A stretch of DNA of 64,000 nucleotides from Cohnella lupini (lineage in GTDB: Bacteria > Bacillota > Bacilli > Paenibacillales > Paenibacillaceae), in assembly GCF_003386205.1 (NCBI RefSeq), contig NZ_QRDY01000005.1:124001-188000 (forward strand), in the 5' to 3' direction. The notes under the pieces were generated by a model. The model was not told the DNA's origin and made no database searches. It saw nothing but the letters and a program-made list of their open reading frames with translations. Positions 16,609 to 25,797 of the stretch are shown piece by piece; position 1 is the first letter of the stretch, and each line of letters opens with the position of its first letter. Position numbers and translations under genes: made by a program.

Positions 16609-18579
16609 CTAATTGGAAGCCGCCGCCAATTGCTCTTGCTTCTTCACGTATTTGCACACCGTCGAAACGTAAGTGGCGTGCGACCACGTCAATGGAGCGA
16701 CGGACAGCGGCTCACCCGTCTCGGGATGGACCTGTTCCGGCAGATTGCCTCCGGCAAGCGCGAAAGTCGTAACCTTCTCGAGGGTGCGACGCGGCTCATC
16801 TAGATCTCCCAAGGTTTTCGCCGTCTCGATTTGGAAATTCGCAACCCAAAGCGTGCAGATAATCCATGGATTTCCCGGGACCTTATCGATGTCGTCGGAT
16901 TGACGGAAGTAATAGTCATTCGTGTATCTCGCGATGCCGCCGACTTCCGTTTGAATGCGAAGCTTCTCGGATATCGCCTGCATCGTGCGGGCTACCCGTT
17001 CGTCTTCCGCGGGAAATACGCCGAATTCGAACAAGCCGAACAAGCTGCTCTCGATCGTCATATCCTTTACCCAACGCCCTTCCTGTAACACAAGCCCGCG
17101 GGCATATCGTCCCGCTTCCTCGTCCCACAGATGCGTCAGAATTCCTTGCTTGATCTGCTCGGCAACGACCCGGTATTGATCGCTGCGGTCGTAATCTCCG
17201 AACAGATCCGAGAAATAGGCCGCGGCCATCAAGCCGCCATAGACGGATGCAACCGTATAAGTCCAGATCCCGTAGCGTTCCTCCCACAGATCGTAGCTCG
17301 GCTTGGGCAAACCCAAGTCCAGTTCCATGTATTCGCACAGGAATGCGGAAGCCTTGCGGATTAAAGTGCTGTACAAGGCTTGGGGAAGCTCGATCTCCCC
17401 ATGTCGCGCGTAATCTTTCCACAGAGCGTACAGAACCAGCGCCGTTTCGTCTTCTTGAATGGGCAGACGGGGAACGCCTTGCACGACGTACGGATGCCAG
17501 CTGGAGCCTACGGTGCCGTCCGGATTGTATTTGTGATGCAAATATCCGTCGGGCGATAGATTTCGTCCGCAGAAATGGAAGAACGGCGCGATCGTCCCAT
17601 GATATCCGGCCAATGACATGGCGTCCGCAATAAGCGCCCCGTCTCGCGGCCACATATAGCTATAATGATCCCTGTTGTATTGCAGAATATCGGTATCGTT
17701 CGCGGCCATGATAGCGCCTCGTTCGTCTATCTGGGTTCTGACGATCAGCAAGCTATGCTTGAGCTGGCGGACGACTGGCGCGGGCAGGTTTCCGAAGCTG
17801 CTGCCGACTCTCGTCAGCCAGTGATTCCAATAGATGACGATGCGGCTAAGTAGCTTCTCCGGATGGCTCTCTTGTACGTATTGATCCAGCCGCTTCACTT
17901 CTTCCATGTCGGAGCCGACGGACATCCAATAATAGATCGTTCTCTCGTTCCCGGGCGGAACGATCGTCCGGAAGCTGATCGTACTGTCCACGGAGCCTTG
18001 CGAGATCGAGTTGCCCATGAGCTCTCCGTCCTCCGCGTCGCGCCACGTGCCTTCGGCCGACTGGAATCTCTTGATTCCCGTCGAGAACTGATAAATGCCG
18101 CCCTTCTCCGATCTTCCGTTGAACATAAAATAGGAAGAGCGCTTGTAATGGAACAACGTGCGGTTACCCGGATAGAAAGCGGCCGTATCTCCGACTTCGT
18201 TGCCGTCGATCATCAGGTCATGGTGGAAGAATACCCGAACGTCCTTCTCCTCGTCACCCAGATTACGGACGACGACCCGCTTCATGTAGATGCATTCCCG
18301 TTGATGGATGCCGTCGTTAAGTTGCAACTCCAGCCCTAGCCGATCATGCCGGGCGGTGACGTTCGTGACGAGCGAATCCTCGATGTAGCCCAGAGTAATA
18401 ACCCATTCCGGATCGTCCAGCCAAGCGAATGCGCCGTTGCACCATACGCCGAAGCGGCAGAGATGTCCGCCTACATGGTTCAATTGCCCGACGAAAGGAA
18501 AATACACGTCGCGTATAAAGCAATTGCTATCCAGATTAACAAGCATTTTTCCATTTCCGATGACCAGATGTCGAGCCAT
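16609..18579 (-). CDS. Cytoplasmic GH15 glucoamylase-type glycoside hydrolase
   Basis: 656 residues, no signal peptide. The start is ATG 18579 with GAAGGAGAGG just upstream, 17 bases after the glgA stop; a longer in-frame extension lies within glgA and is rejected. An N-terminal beta-sandwich (about 1-260) precedes the (alpha/alpha)6 barrel, with YMWPRDG near 300, the proposed acid in WEERYGIW near 430 and the base in NLPEQVHPETG near 610, as in GH15 glucoamylases and glucodextranases. As the last gene of the glg operon it probably hydrolyses alpha-glucan to free glucose, taking the position glgP holds in Bacillus. Substrate is inferred. Confidence 0.85.
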   Translation of the reverse strand: MARHLVIGNGKMLVNLDSNCFIRDVYFPFVGQLNHVGGHLCRFGVWCNGAFAWLDDPEWVITLGYIEDSLVTNVTARHDRLGLELQLNDGIHQRECIYMKRVVVRNLGDEEKDVRVFFHHDLMIDGNEVGDTAAFYPGNRTLFHYKRSSYFMFNGRSEKGGIYQFSTGIKRFQSAEGTWRDAEDGELMGNSISQGSVDSTISFRTIVPPGNERTIYYWMSVGSDMEEVKRLDQYVQESHPEKLLSRIVIYWNHWLTRVGSSFGNLPAPVVRQLKHSLLIVRTQIDERGAIMAANDTDILQYNRDHYSYMWPRDGALIADAMSLAGYHGTIAPFFHFCGRNLSPDGYLHHKYNPDGTVGSSWHPYVVQGVPRLPIQEDETALVLYALWKDYARHGEIELPQALYSTLIRKASAFLCEYMELDLGLPKPSYDLWEERYGIWTYTVASVYGGLMAAAYFSDLFGDYDRSDQYRVVAEQIKQGILTHLWDEEAGRYARGLVLQEGRWVKDMTIESSLFGLFEFGVFPAEDERVARTMQAISEKLRIQTEVGGIARYTNDYYFRQSDDIDKVPGNPWIICTLWVANFQIETAKTLGDLDEPRRTLEKVTTFALAGGNLPEQVHPETGEPLSVAPLTWSHATYVSTVCKYVKKQEQLAAASN

Positions 18580-18596
18580 GCCAATCCCTCTCCTTC

Positions 18597-20024
18597 TTAG
18601 CTGACGAGTTCGCGATATAGTTTGCAATATAAACGTGCAGAGGACTCCCAGCCGTAATCCTTCTTCGCCCCGTTGGTCACGATCCGCGTCCAATGATCCT
18701 CTGTATCGTAAAAGGACAACGCGCGGCGGACCGTGTAGAGCAAATCGTGTACGGTCGCGGGACCGAAGGTAAAACCCGTCCCCGTTCCGGTATATTCGTT
18801 GTAAGGTTCCACCGTGTCGACCAAGCCGCCCGTTTCCCGGACGATCGGTACCGTACGGTAACGAAGCGCGATTAACTGGCTCAATCCGCAAGGCTCGAAC
18901 CGGGAAGGCATCAAGTACATATCCGACGACGCATAGATACGGCGCGCCAAGCCTTCGTTAAAGCCGAACCATACCGCCATTTTGCTTCGATTGCCGGGTA
19001 ATGCAGCACGCAGCATCGCTTCGATTCCCGTTTCCCCGGAGCCGAGAATGACCAATTGCACTTTTTCCTTCATAAGAGCCGGAAGCGCCGCCCCGATCAG
19101 GTCGAAGCCCTTCTGCCCGGTCAGTCTCGATACGATGCCGATCATAGGCACGTTCTCGTCGACGGGCAGGCCGAGCTCCTGTTGGAGCGCCGTTTTGTTC
19201 TGTCGTTTCTTGGATGCCGAATTCCGATAGGGAAAAGCAAGATGCGGGTCTGTCATCGGGTCGTACACCTCGGTGTCGATGCCGTTGACGATTCCCCACA
19301 GATCATGGGAACGTTGCCGGATGACGCCGTCGAGCTTCTCGCCGTATTCCTCGGTCTGAATTTCCTGCGCGTACGTGAAGCTAACGGTCGACAGCTTGTC
19401 CGCGAAACGCAGACCCGCTTTCATGCAGCTTCCCGCCCCGTAAAACTCCAAGCTGTCCTCCGTAAAGGAATTATCCCCGGTCGCCAGCAAATCCTGAAGC
19501 AATTCTCGCGAATAGACGCCTTGATATTGCAGGTTATGGATCGTAAATACGGTTCGGATGTCACGATATCCCGGACGGTTGGCATATCTCGTTTTTAAGA
19601 GGAAGGGAATTAGACCCGTTTGCCAATCATGGCAATGGAGGATATCAGGCAATACTTCGAGCTTGTCCAACATCTCGAGCACCGCGAAGCTGAAGAACGC
19701 GAATCTCTCCGCTTCGTCGCCATAGCCGTATAGGTAACCCCTTTTGAAATAAAATTCGTTGTCGATGAGCAAGAACCGTATTCCATCCACCGTTACTTCT
19801 TGAACTCCGCAATACTGCCTGCGCCATCCGAGTTGAACCTCCATAACCGTCAAGGTGACTACGGCATCGGCGATCTCCTTCGTAATTTCTCCGTATTTAG
19901 GAAGAACGACGGTAACGTCGACTCCCCGTTTGGCAAGGGCCTTCGGGAGCGCTCCGACGACGTCGGCCAGTCCTCCGGTCTTCACGAGCGGCATCGCTTC
20001 CGATGCCGCGAACATTACGCGCAT
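18597..20024 (-). CDS. glgA: Glycogen synthase (ADP-glucose)
   Basis: 475 residues, typical of bacterial GT5 synthases. The N-terminal KTGGLADVVGALP motif binds ADP-glucose, and the C-terminal PSRFEPCGLSQL motif carries the conserved Glu of the retaining glycosyltransferases. It extends alpha-1,4 glucan from ADP-glucose made by GlgC/GlgD. It lies 15 bases after glgD. Confidence 0.96.
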   Translation of the reverse strand: MRVMFAASEAMPLVKTGGLADVVGALPKALAKRGVDVTVVLPKYGEITKEIADAVVTLTVMEVQLGWRRQYCGVQEVTVDGIRFLLIDNEFYFKRGYLYGYGDEAERFAFFSFAVLEMLDKLEVLPDILHCHDWQTGLIPFLLKTRYANRPGYRDIRTVFTIHNLQYQGVYSRELLQDLLATGDNSFTEDSLEFYGAGSCMKAGLRFADKLSTVSFTYAQEIQTEEYGEKLDGVIRQRSHDLWGIVNGIDTEVYDPMTDPHLAFPYRNSASKKRQNKTALQQELGLPVDENVPMIGIVSRLTGQKGFDLIGAALPALMKEKVQLVILGSGETGIEAMLRAALPGNRSKMAVWFGFNEGLARRIYASSDMYLMPSRFEPCGLSQLIALRYRTVPIVRETGGLVDTVEPYNEYTGTGTGFTFGPATVHDLLYTVRRALSFYDTEDHWTRIVTNGAKKDYGWESSARLYCKLYRELVS

Positions 20025-20039
20025 GTGGTCAACTCCCGT

Positions 20040-21152
20040 TTATATGACTTTCCTCTTCAAGGCGATGAATGGCATTTCCGCGGATCCTCTCAGTTGCTGC
20101 ATAGCGCGTATCTCCACTTCCTTGTCCAGAATGCAGTTTTCCAGGGAACCGTCTTCGCCGATGATTCCGTTCTGCATGACGATGCTGTTTCGTACGACCG
20201 CTCCTTTGGCTACCTTGACGCCGCGAAACAGAATGCTGTTGAACACCGTGCCCGCGATATCGCAGCCGTTGGCAACGAGCGAATGCGTAACGTCCGCGCC
20301 GTTGCGATAATGCGTCGGAGGTTCGTCCTTAACTTTCGTATAGATGGAACCGGGCTTGAAGAACAGCTCCTTCCATACTTCCGGTTGCAGCAGTTCCATG
20401 CTGTGCTGGTAGTAGGCGGCGATATTGTTCACCACTCCCAGGACGCCTTCGTGCATGAAGGCATGGACTTGCAATTGGTTCAAGCGGGAAAGGATCGAAT
20501 GGCGAACGAAATGATCCTTGCCTTGAGCCAGCGATGTCTCTACGAGATCCAATAAGAGATCCTTGCTAAGCACGTACATTTCCATCGAGACGACATCGCT
20601 GTCCAGCCTGCCGAAATGATCCTGCATTTCGACGATACGTCCGGATACGTTCAACTTCGCCTTACGCGCTAATCCAGGTAAAGGATCCGAGGTTTGCTTG
20701 CAGACTACGGTAATGTCGGCGCCCGTCTCGCGATGTTGATCAAGCACTTTAGCGAAATCAACGTTGCATACCATATGGCTGCGGGATATAACAACGTATT
20801 CTAGCGGACTGCGGGCGAAGTAATCGCGATTTCGATAGAAATGATAGAGATCGCCTTTGCCGAAGTCCGTCTGATCCTCCATGGATGGCGGCAGTACGAA
20901 CAATCCGCTTTGCTTGCGATGCAAGTCCCAGTTGCTGCCGGAGCCCAAGTGGTCCATGAGCGAACGAAACTTGCGGTGAGCGAAGACGGCGACTTTGGGA
21001 ATGCCCGAATTGACCATGGATGACAGGGTAAAATCGATCAGCCGATAACGGCCGCCGAACGGTACCGTCGCCAAGCAACGATTTGCCGTTAAAGCTTCCA
21101 TCTCGTCCGCTTCGTGAATTAAGTTAATGACTCCCATCATCGGCAGCTTCAT
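20040..21152 (-). CDS. glgD: GlgD, regulatory ADP-glucose pyrophosphorylase subunit
   Basis: 370 residues. It has the nucleotidyltransferase fold and the left-handed beta-helix C-terminus of GlgC, but the N-terminal GGEGRRL-type nucleotide loop is missing (here [12 protein letters not shown]), as in GlgD of Firmicutes, which is catalytically weak and modulates GlgC. It overlaps glgC by 4 bases (ATGA), so equal stoichiometry is likely. Confidence 0.93.
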   Translation of the reverse strand: MKLPMMGVINLIHEADEMEALTANRCLATVPFGGRYRLIDFTLSSMVNSGIPKVAVFAHRKFRSLMDHLGSGSNWDLHRKQSGLFVLPPSMEDQTDFGKGDLYHFYRNRDYFARSPLEYVVISRSHMVCNVDFAKVLDQHRETGADITVVCKQTSDPLPGLARKAKLNVSGRIVEMQDHFGRLDSDVVSMEMYVLSKDLLLDLVETSLAQGKDHFVRHSILSRLNQLQVHAFMHEGVLGVVNNIAAYYQHSMELLQPEVWKELFFKPGSIYTKVKDEPPTHYRNGADVTHSLVANGCDIAGTVFNSILFRGVKVAKGAVVRNSIVMQNGIIGEDGSLENCILDKEVEIRAMQQLRGSAEMPFIALKRKVI

Positions 21153-22315
21153 ACCGGCTCCGCCTCCTTAAGTTCCGCCTCCGGGCGGATCGTTTCCCCG
21201 CTTCCCACGACCGCGATATCCACGGCGTCGACGCTCCCCACTTTGCATCCGTTACCGACGACCGCGCCTTCTCCTACGATCGAGCGTATGATTCGCGCGT
21301 CCTTACCGATTATAGCCCCGGGCATAAGGATGGAATCCTCGACGACGCTGCCCTCCCCGACGCGCGCGCCATGGAAGAGAACCGATCGGTTTACTTGCCC
21401 CTCTATAACGCATCCCTCGTTGATGAGCGAGCCTTGAACCCTTGCCGTAGGAGCGATATATTGCGCCGGTTGATTCGGACTCGCGGAGAAAATTCGCCAG
21501 GAACGGTCATTCAGTTGGAGAGACGGCTTATCCTCGAGCAAATCCATATTGGCTTCCCATAAACTATCGATCGTACCCACGTCTTTCCAATAATCGTTGA
21601 ATTGATAGGAGAACAAGCGCGCGCCGTCTTCCAGCATCGCAGGAATGATATCCTTCCCGAAATCGTTGGAGGATTGGCGCTCCGCCTCGTCTCTGATCAA
21701 TGCCTCCTTCAACACCGACCACGTAAACATATATACGCCCATGGATGCGAGATTGCTGGCCGGCTTTTTCGGCTTCTCGGCGAATTCGACGACTCTTCCT
21801 TCGTCGTCAACGCTAAGGATGCCGAAACGGCTGGCTTCCGCCCAAGGCACGCTGATGACGGCAATCGTCGCGTCCGCGCGATTGTTCTTGTGCTCTTCCA
21901 AGAGAAGATCGTAATTCATTTTATAGATGTGGTCGCCGGATATAATCAAGACGAACTCGGGGTCGTACCGTTCGATAAACCCCAAGTTCTGATAGATCGC
22001 GTTTGCCGTTCCCTTATACCAAGTACCGCCCTTCTGGCGAACATACGGCGGAAGCACGTGCATGCCGCCCTCCCGGCGATCCAACCCCCAAGGCGTCCCG
22101 ATGCCAAGATGCTGGGTTAACTCGAGCGGTTGATATTGCGTCAGCACGCCGACGGTTTCGATTCCGGAATGAACGCAATTGCTTAAAGTGAAGTCAATAA
22201 TGCGGTATTTTCCTCCGAAATGAACGGCGGGCTTAGCCAAATCTTTAGTCAGAACGCCCAGACGGCGACCTTCTCCACCGGCTAGCAGCATGGCAATGCA
22301 CTCATTCTTGCGCAT
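21149..22315 (-). CDS. glgC: Glucose-1-phosphate adenylyltransferase
   Basis: 388 residues from ATG 22315, which has GGAGGA 9 bases upstream; the in-frame GTG three codons earlier touches that site and is less likely. The loop [27 protein letters not shown] split across residues 10-37 holds the ATP and glucose-1-phosphate contacts. A hexapeptide-repeat C-terminal domain follows. It makes ADP-glucose, the committed step of glycogen synthesis, with GlgD as partner. Confidence 0.95.
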   Translation of the reverse strand: MRKNECIAMLLAGGEGRRLGVLTKDLAKPAVHFGGKYRIIDFTLSNCVHSGIETVGVLTQYQPLELTQHLGIGTPWGLDRREGGMHVLPPYVRQKGGTWYKGTANAIYQNLGFIERYDPEFVLIISGDHIYKMNYDLLLEEHKNNRADATIAVISVPWAEASRFGILSVDDEGRVVEFAEKPKKPASNLASMGVYMFTWSVLKEALIRDEAERQSSNDFGKDIIPAMLEDGARLFSYQFNDYWKDVGTIDSLWEANMDLLEDKPSLQLNDRSWRIFSASPNQPAQYIAPTARVQGSLINEGCVIEGQVNRSVLFHGARVGEGSVVEDSILMPGAIIGKDARIIRSIVGEGAVVGNGCKVGSVDAVDIAVVGSGETIRPEAELKEAEPV

Positions 22316-22372
22316 GAACTTCACTCCTCCGAATGCTCAAGTTAGAAGCCGATTGCTGACCCTTTTACCCGA

Positions 22373-24280
22373 TCATGATATTTCGGACTGCCAAAGTTGA
22401 ATGGATAAAGCGGGAACAGGAACCTCGATACTGAAAGGCTTGCCGTGCAGGGGGATCTCTTGCGCCGAAACGAAGGAGGGCATTTCCGTCCCGGAGCCTC
22501 CGTAATCGGATTTATCGCTATTCATGATCTGCCTGTAATTGCCCGGTTGAGGGACTCCAATTCGATATATCGAATGCGTGTCCCTGGAAAAATTACATAC
22601 CGTGACGATCGGGTTCTCGGATGTTTTGCCGTTGCGTTGAAAAGAAAGCATGCACTGCGAGGAATTATTGACGTCAATCCACTCGAAGCCGCCCTGCTCG
22701 TGATCTCGCTCCCAGAGTGCCCCGTTGTCCAAGTACATTCTGTTGAGATCGCCGACGTATCGCCTCATGCTGTCGTGGAGCGGGTATTGAAGCAAGCTCC
22801 AATCCAGTCCGGCATAATCCTTCCATTCGTCGAATTGCCCGAATTCTCCGCCCATGAAGAGCAGCTTCTTGCCGGGATGGGTCATCCAATAGCCGTAGAA
22901 TAAACGCAGGTTGGAAAATTTCTCGTTATAATTGCCGGGCATTTTGTTTAGCATTGAACGTTTGCCGTGAACGACTTCGTCATGTGATAGAGGTAATACG
23001 TAATTTTCGGAGAATGCATAGTGAAGAGAGAACGTGATGAGAGAATGGTGGGATGAGCGTTGGGAAGGATCGGTCTCCATATATCGGAGCATGTCGTTCA
23101 TCCAACCCATATTCCATTTGTAATTGAATCCGAGTCCTCCAAGGTAGGTTGGCGATGTTACCGCAGGGTAAGAGGATGAATCTTCTGCCATCATGAGACT
23201 ATCGGGATAATAGTGGAATACGGTTTCGTTAAGCTTGCGCAGAAAATGGAGCGCTTCGATGTCTTCGGTTCCGCCGAAACGGTTGACCACCCGCATCGAA
23301 TCGGGTTTGTCGAAATTCATGTCTATCATACTCGCGACGGCGTCCACTCTAAGCCCGTCGATATGATAGACGTCTAACCAGAACAAAGCATTGGAAAGGA
23401 GGAAGCTTAACACTTGCGGCTTGCCGAAATCGAATGCAAGCGTGCCCCACAAGGGCTTCTCGGCTCGTCTGTAATCGGAGTTCTCGTATAGCGGCGCTCC
23501 GTCGAACAGTCTTAATCCATGATCGTCCTTGCAAAAATGGCCGCATACCCAATCCAGCAACACGCCGATCCCCCTCTGATGGCAGCGATCGACAAGAATC
23601 TGCAATCCTTTGGCCGGACCGTAGCGGCTAGTAGCCGCGAAATATCCCGTTGCCTGGTAACCCCATGACCGATCCAGCGGATGCTCGGTTAGCGGCAACA
23701 CTTCAATATGGGTGTAACCCATTGAACATACATAGTCGACGAGCTCATGCGCCAATTGCTCGTAATCCCGAAAATGTTCCGGCGCGTCCATCCGCCAGGA
23801 AGCCAGATGAACCTCGTAAATAAGCATGGGCTTCTCGTAAGGAGGATGCTGCTTTCTCTGCTCGATCCATTCGCGGTCATGCCAGTCGTATTCGTCGAGT
23901 GAAGTCACGATGGACGCCGTATTCGGTCGCAGCTCGCTTTGAAACCCGAAGGGGTCGGATTTGAGTTGCCTTGTCCCGTCTGCGCCCAAGATCTCGTACT
24001 TGTAACGAATGCCAACGCTAAGTCCTGGAGCGAAGCCTGCCCATATTCCCGTCGTGCCGATTTGCGTCATGACGACTTGACGATGCTCGCCGTTCCATCC
24101 GTTGAAATCGCCGATGACGGTAACCTCTCTGGCATGAGGTGCCCAGAGGACGAACCGAATTCCCGATTGACCTTCGTTCTCGAAAGGATGTGCCCCGAAA
24201 GTGCGATAGGCTCGAAAGAGCTGCCCGGTATTGAACAAGTACAGGTCGTCGGAAGAAACCAACGCCGGCGAAGCCTGCAT
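22373..24280 (-). CDS. glgB: 1,4-alpha-glucan branching enzyme (GH13)
   Basis: 635 residues. The N-terminal CBM48 (about 25-125) precedes the GH13 barrel, with the nucleophile Asp in GLRVDAVASM, the acid Glu in MMAEDSS and the third carboxylate in SHDEVVHGK. ATG 24280 has GGGAGGTGA 8 bases upstream. It introduces alpha-1,6 branches. It is the first gene of the glg operon and lies 57 bases upstream of glgC. Confidence 0.95.
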   Translation of the reverse strand: MQASPALVSSDDLYLFNTGQLFRAYRTFGAHPFENEGQSGIRFVLWAPHAREVTVIGDFNGWNGEHRQVVMTQIGTTGIWAGFAPGLSVGIRYKYEILGADGTRQLKSDPFGFQSELRPNTASIVTSLDEYDWHDREWIEQRKQHPPYEKPMLIYEVHLASWRMDAPEHFRDYEQLAHELVDYVCSMGYTHIEVLPLTEHPLDRSWGYQATGYFAATSRYGPAKGLQILVDRCHQRGIGVLLDWVCGHFCKDDHGLRLFDGAPLYENSDYRRAEKPLWGTLAFDFGKPQVLSFLLSNALFWLDVYHIDGLRVDAVASMIDMNFDKPDSMRVVNRFGGTEDIEALHFLRKLNETVFHYYPDSLMMAEDSSSYPAVTSPTYLGGLGFNYKWNMGWMNDMLRYMETDPSQRSSHHSLITFSLHYAFSENYVLPLSHDEVVHGKRSMLNKMPGNYNEKFSNLRLFYGYWMTHPGKKLLFMGGEFGQFDEWKDYAGLDWSLLQYPLHDSMRRYVGDLNRMYLDNGALWERDHEQGGFEWIDVNNSSQCMLSFQRNGKTSENPIVTVCNFSRDTHSIYRIGVPQPGNYRQIMNSDKSDYGGSGTEMPSFVSAQEIPLHGKPFSIEVPVPALSIQLWQSEIS

Positions 24281-24607
24281 GCGAAGTCACCTCCCGACGG
24301 ATAGGGCTTGCTTGAAAACCGAGAAACGTAACCTTTCGACATGAATTGCGTTAACTCTTTGTTAACTATGCTAACAATTTACATGAAACTTACATTTATT
24401 ATAGCGAATATTATGAAAAGATTCACCCCATTTTCAAAAAAGTCGTAAGAAAGTTCGTGGTTCCGTCTCCACGTCCTAATATATGTATGCTTAACATAAC
24501 ATTCGTATTCCGGACGTTATTTTCCTGCAAGAGTTTAAGTTCGCCAAAGAAGAGTTACATTTAAGTTAACGGATCAATCAAATCCAAACTTAGAAAGAGG
24601 TTCGTCT
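24281..24607. promoter_or_regulatory. glgB / AI-2E permease divergent promoter region
   Basis: For glgB (minus strand) a consensus -10 TATAAT lies at 24403-24398, with a weak -35 GTGAAT at 24426-24421 and a 17-base spacer. Downstream of that -10 is a cluster of TTAAC/TTACA hexamers (24351, 24362, 24371, 24378, 24389 on the plus strand) with spacings of 11, 9, 7 and 11 bases. Another pair, TTACAT and TTAACG, occurs near 24555-24571 before the permease gene. Such phased hexamers recall PhoP boxes, but that is conjecture. Nothing else was found in this stretch. Confidence 0.4.
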
Positions 24608-25723
24608 ATGCCGCAAGGGAAATGGTTTCGAATCGGTTATGCCATCATCGTCGTTCTTCTAATCGCATACCTCGCCATGAAAGTAGACTACTTATTCGAT
24701 CCGATAGGCGAAATACTCGCGGCTTTATTCGTCCCGATCGTCCTCTCGGGCATGTTCTACTACATGTTCCGTCCGGCGGTTAGATTATTGGCTACGAGAT
24801 TGCCGCTCTCCTTATCGATCGTTATCGTGTATTTAGCCGTTCTCGGCTTGATCGTCCTATTCTCTTGGTTGATATGGCCGCCGATTCGCGAACAGTCTAT
24901 GACTCTCGTCCAGAACTTCCCCGACATCGTGAAATCGGTAAGCGAGTGGCTTACGTCCATCCAGAAGCACCAATGGGTGCAAAATATTAGCAACGACGAA
25001 ACCTTCTCTACCGAAAACTTATCCTCCCAGATTTCTGCGGCGCTTGGGGATATACTGAACTCGGTAGTCGGAAGCGTCCGTAGCCTGTTCAACATGGTCA
25101 TGAACTTCTTCCTGCTGCTCGGGCTCGTACCGTTCATTATTTACTACATGCTGAGGGAAGGGGATAAATTTCCCGCTTTGGTGCTGAGAATGATCCCGGA
25201 TCGCCTGCACAACGAAGCTCTTCCCGCCATGAAGGAAATCGACGCGTCGATCGGTTCCTTCATCCTTAGCAAAGTCATCACTTCGTTGATTATCGGGACA
25301 CTGACTTTCTGCGGTTATTTCTTTATCGACCTTCCTTATCCGTTGCTTCTAGGACTTGTCGCTGCGGTAACGAACGTCATTCCGTACTTAGGACCATTGC
25401 TCGCAGCCATTCCTACCGTCATCGTTGCTCTGACGATATCACCGATCACGGCGCTTCAAGCCTGCGCGATCATCATCATTTCCAACCAAATCGAATCGAA
25501 CATCATCGGGCCTAAGATCATGGGCAAGCAGCTTAACGTCCATCCGCTTACGATCATGATGCTCGTCATCGGGGCTGGCGCCATTATCGGTCCGCTCGGA
25601 ATGGTCATCGTCGTTCCCGTCTACGCGATAGTCAAGATCATCGCGATTAGAATCTATAATTTCAACAAAAACAATCGGATCCACAAGGAGCCCGATTTAC
25701 TTCCGCCTCCTCCGCGGATTTGA
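24608..25723 (+). CDS. AI-2E family transporter (PerM/YdiK type)
   Basis: 371 residues with about eight membrane segments: two near 10-50, one near 60-90, then a soluble loop (90-150), then helices to about 350. The C-terminal VTNVIPYLGPLLAAIPTVI motif is the AI-2E/UPF0118 signature. Substrates differ between members (autoinducer, osmoprotection, Na+/H+), so no substrate is assigned. The start has an AAGAGG site. Single gene, convergent with araA. Confidence 0.88.
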   Translation: MPQGKWFRIGYAIIVVLLIAYLAMKVDYLFDPIGEILAALFVPIVLSGMFYYMFRPAVRLLATRLPLSLSIVIVYLAVLGLIVLFSWLIWPPIREQSMTLVQNFPDIVKSVSEWLTSIQKHQWVQNISNDETFSTENLSSQISAALGDILNSVVGSVRSLFNMVMNFFLLLGLVPFIIYYMLREGDKFPALVLRMIPDRLHNEALPAMKEIDASIGSFILSKVITSLIIGTLTFCGYFFIDLPYPLLLGLVAAVTNVIPYLGPLLAAIPTVIVALTISPITALQACAIIIISNQIESNIIGPKIMGKQLNVHPLTIMMLVIGAGAIIGPLGMVIVVPVYAIVKIIAIRIYNFNKNNRIHKEPDLLPPPPRI

Positions 25724-25741
25724 ACAGGATTATATCAAGTC

Positions 25742-25779
25742 AAAAAAACCTCCCGATCCTTCATTGGATCGGGAGGTTT
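25742..25779 (-). terminator. terminator of araA
   Basis: A perfect 14-bp stem, AAACCTCCCGATCC / GGATCGGGAGGTTT, with a six-base loop is followed on the minus strand by a run of T. It lies 19 bases after the araA stop; on the plus strand it may also end the permease transcript. Confidence 0.85.
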
Positions 25780-25797
25780 CGCATAGGCATCTTCGGT

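Noticed and set aside
18580-18891. N-terminal extension of the GH15 gene.
   Set aside because: The extra 104 codons lie inside glgA and are Arg-rich, while a ribosome site and the conserved start fit ATG 18579.
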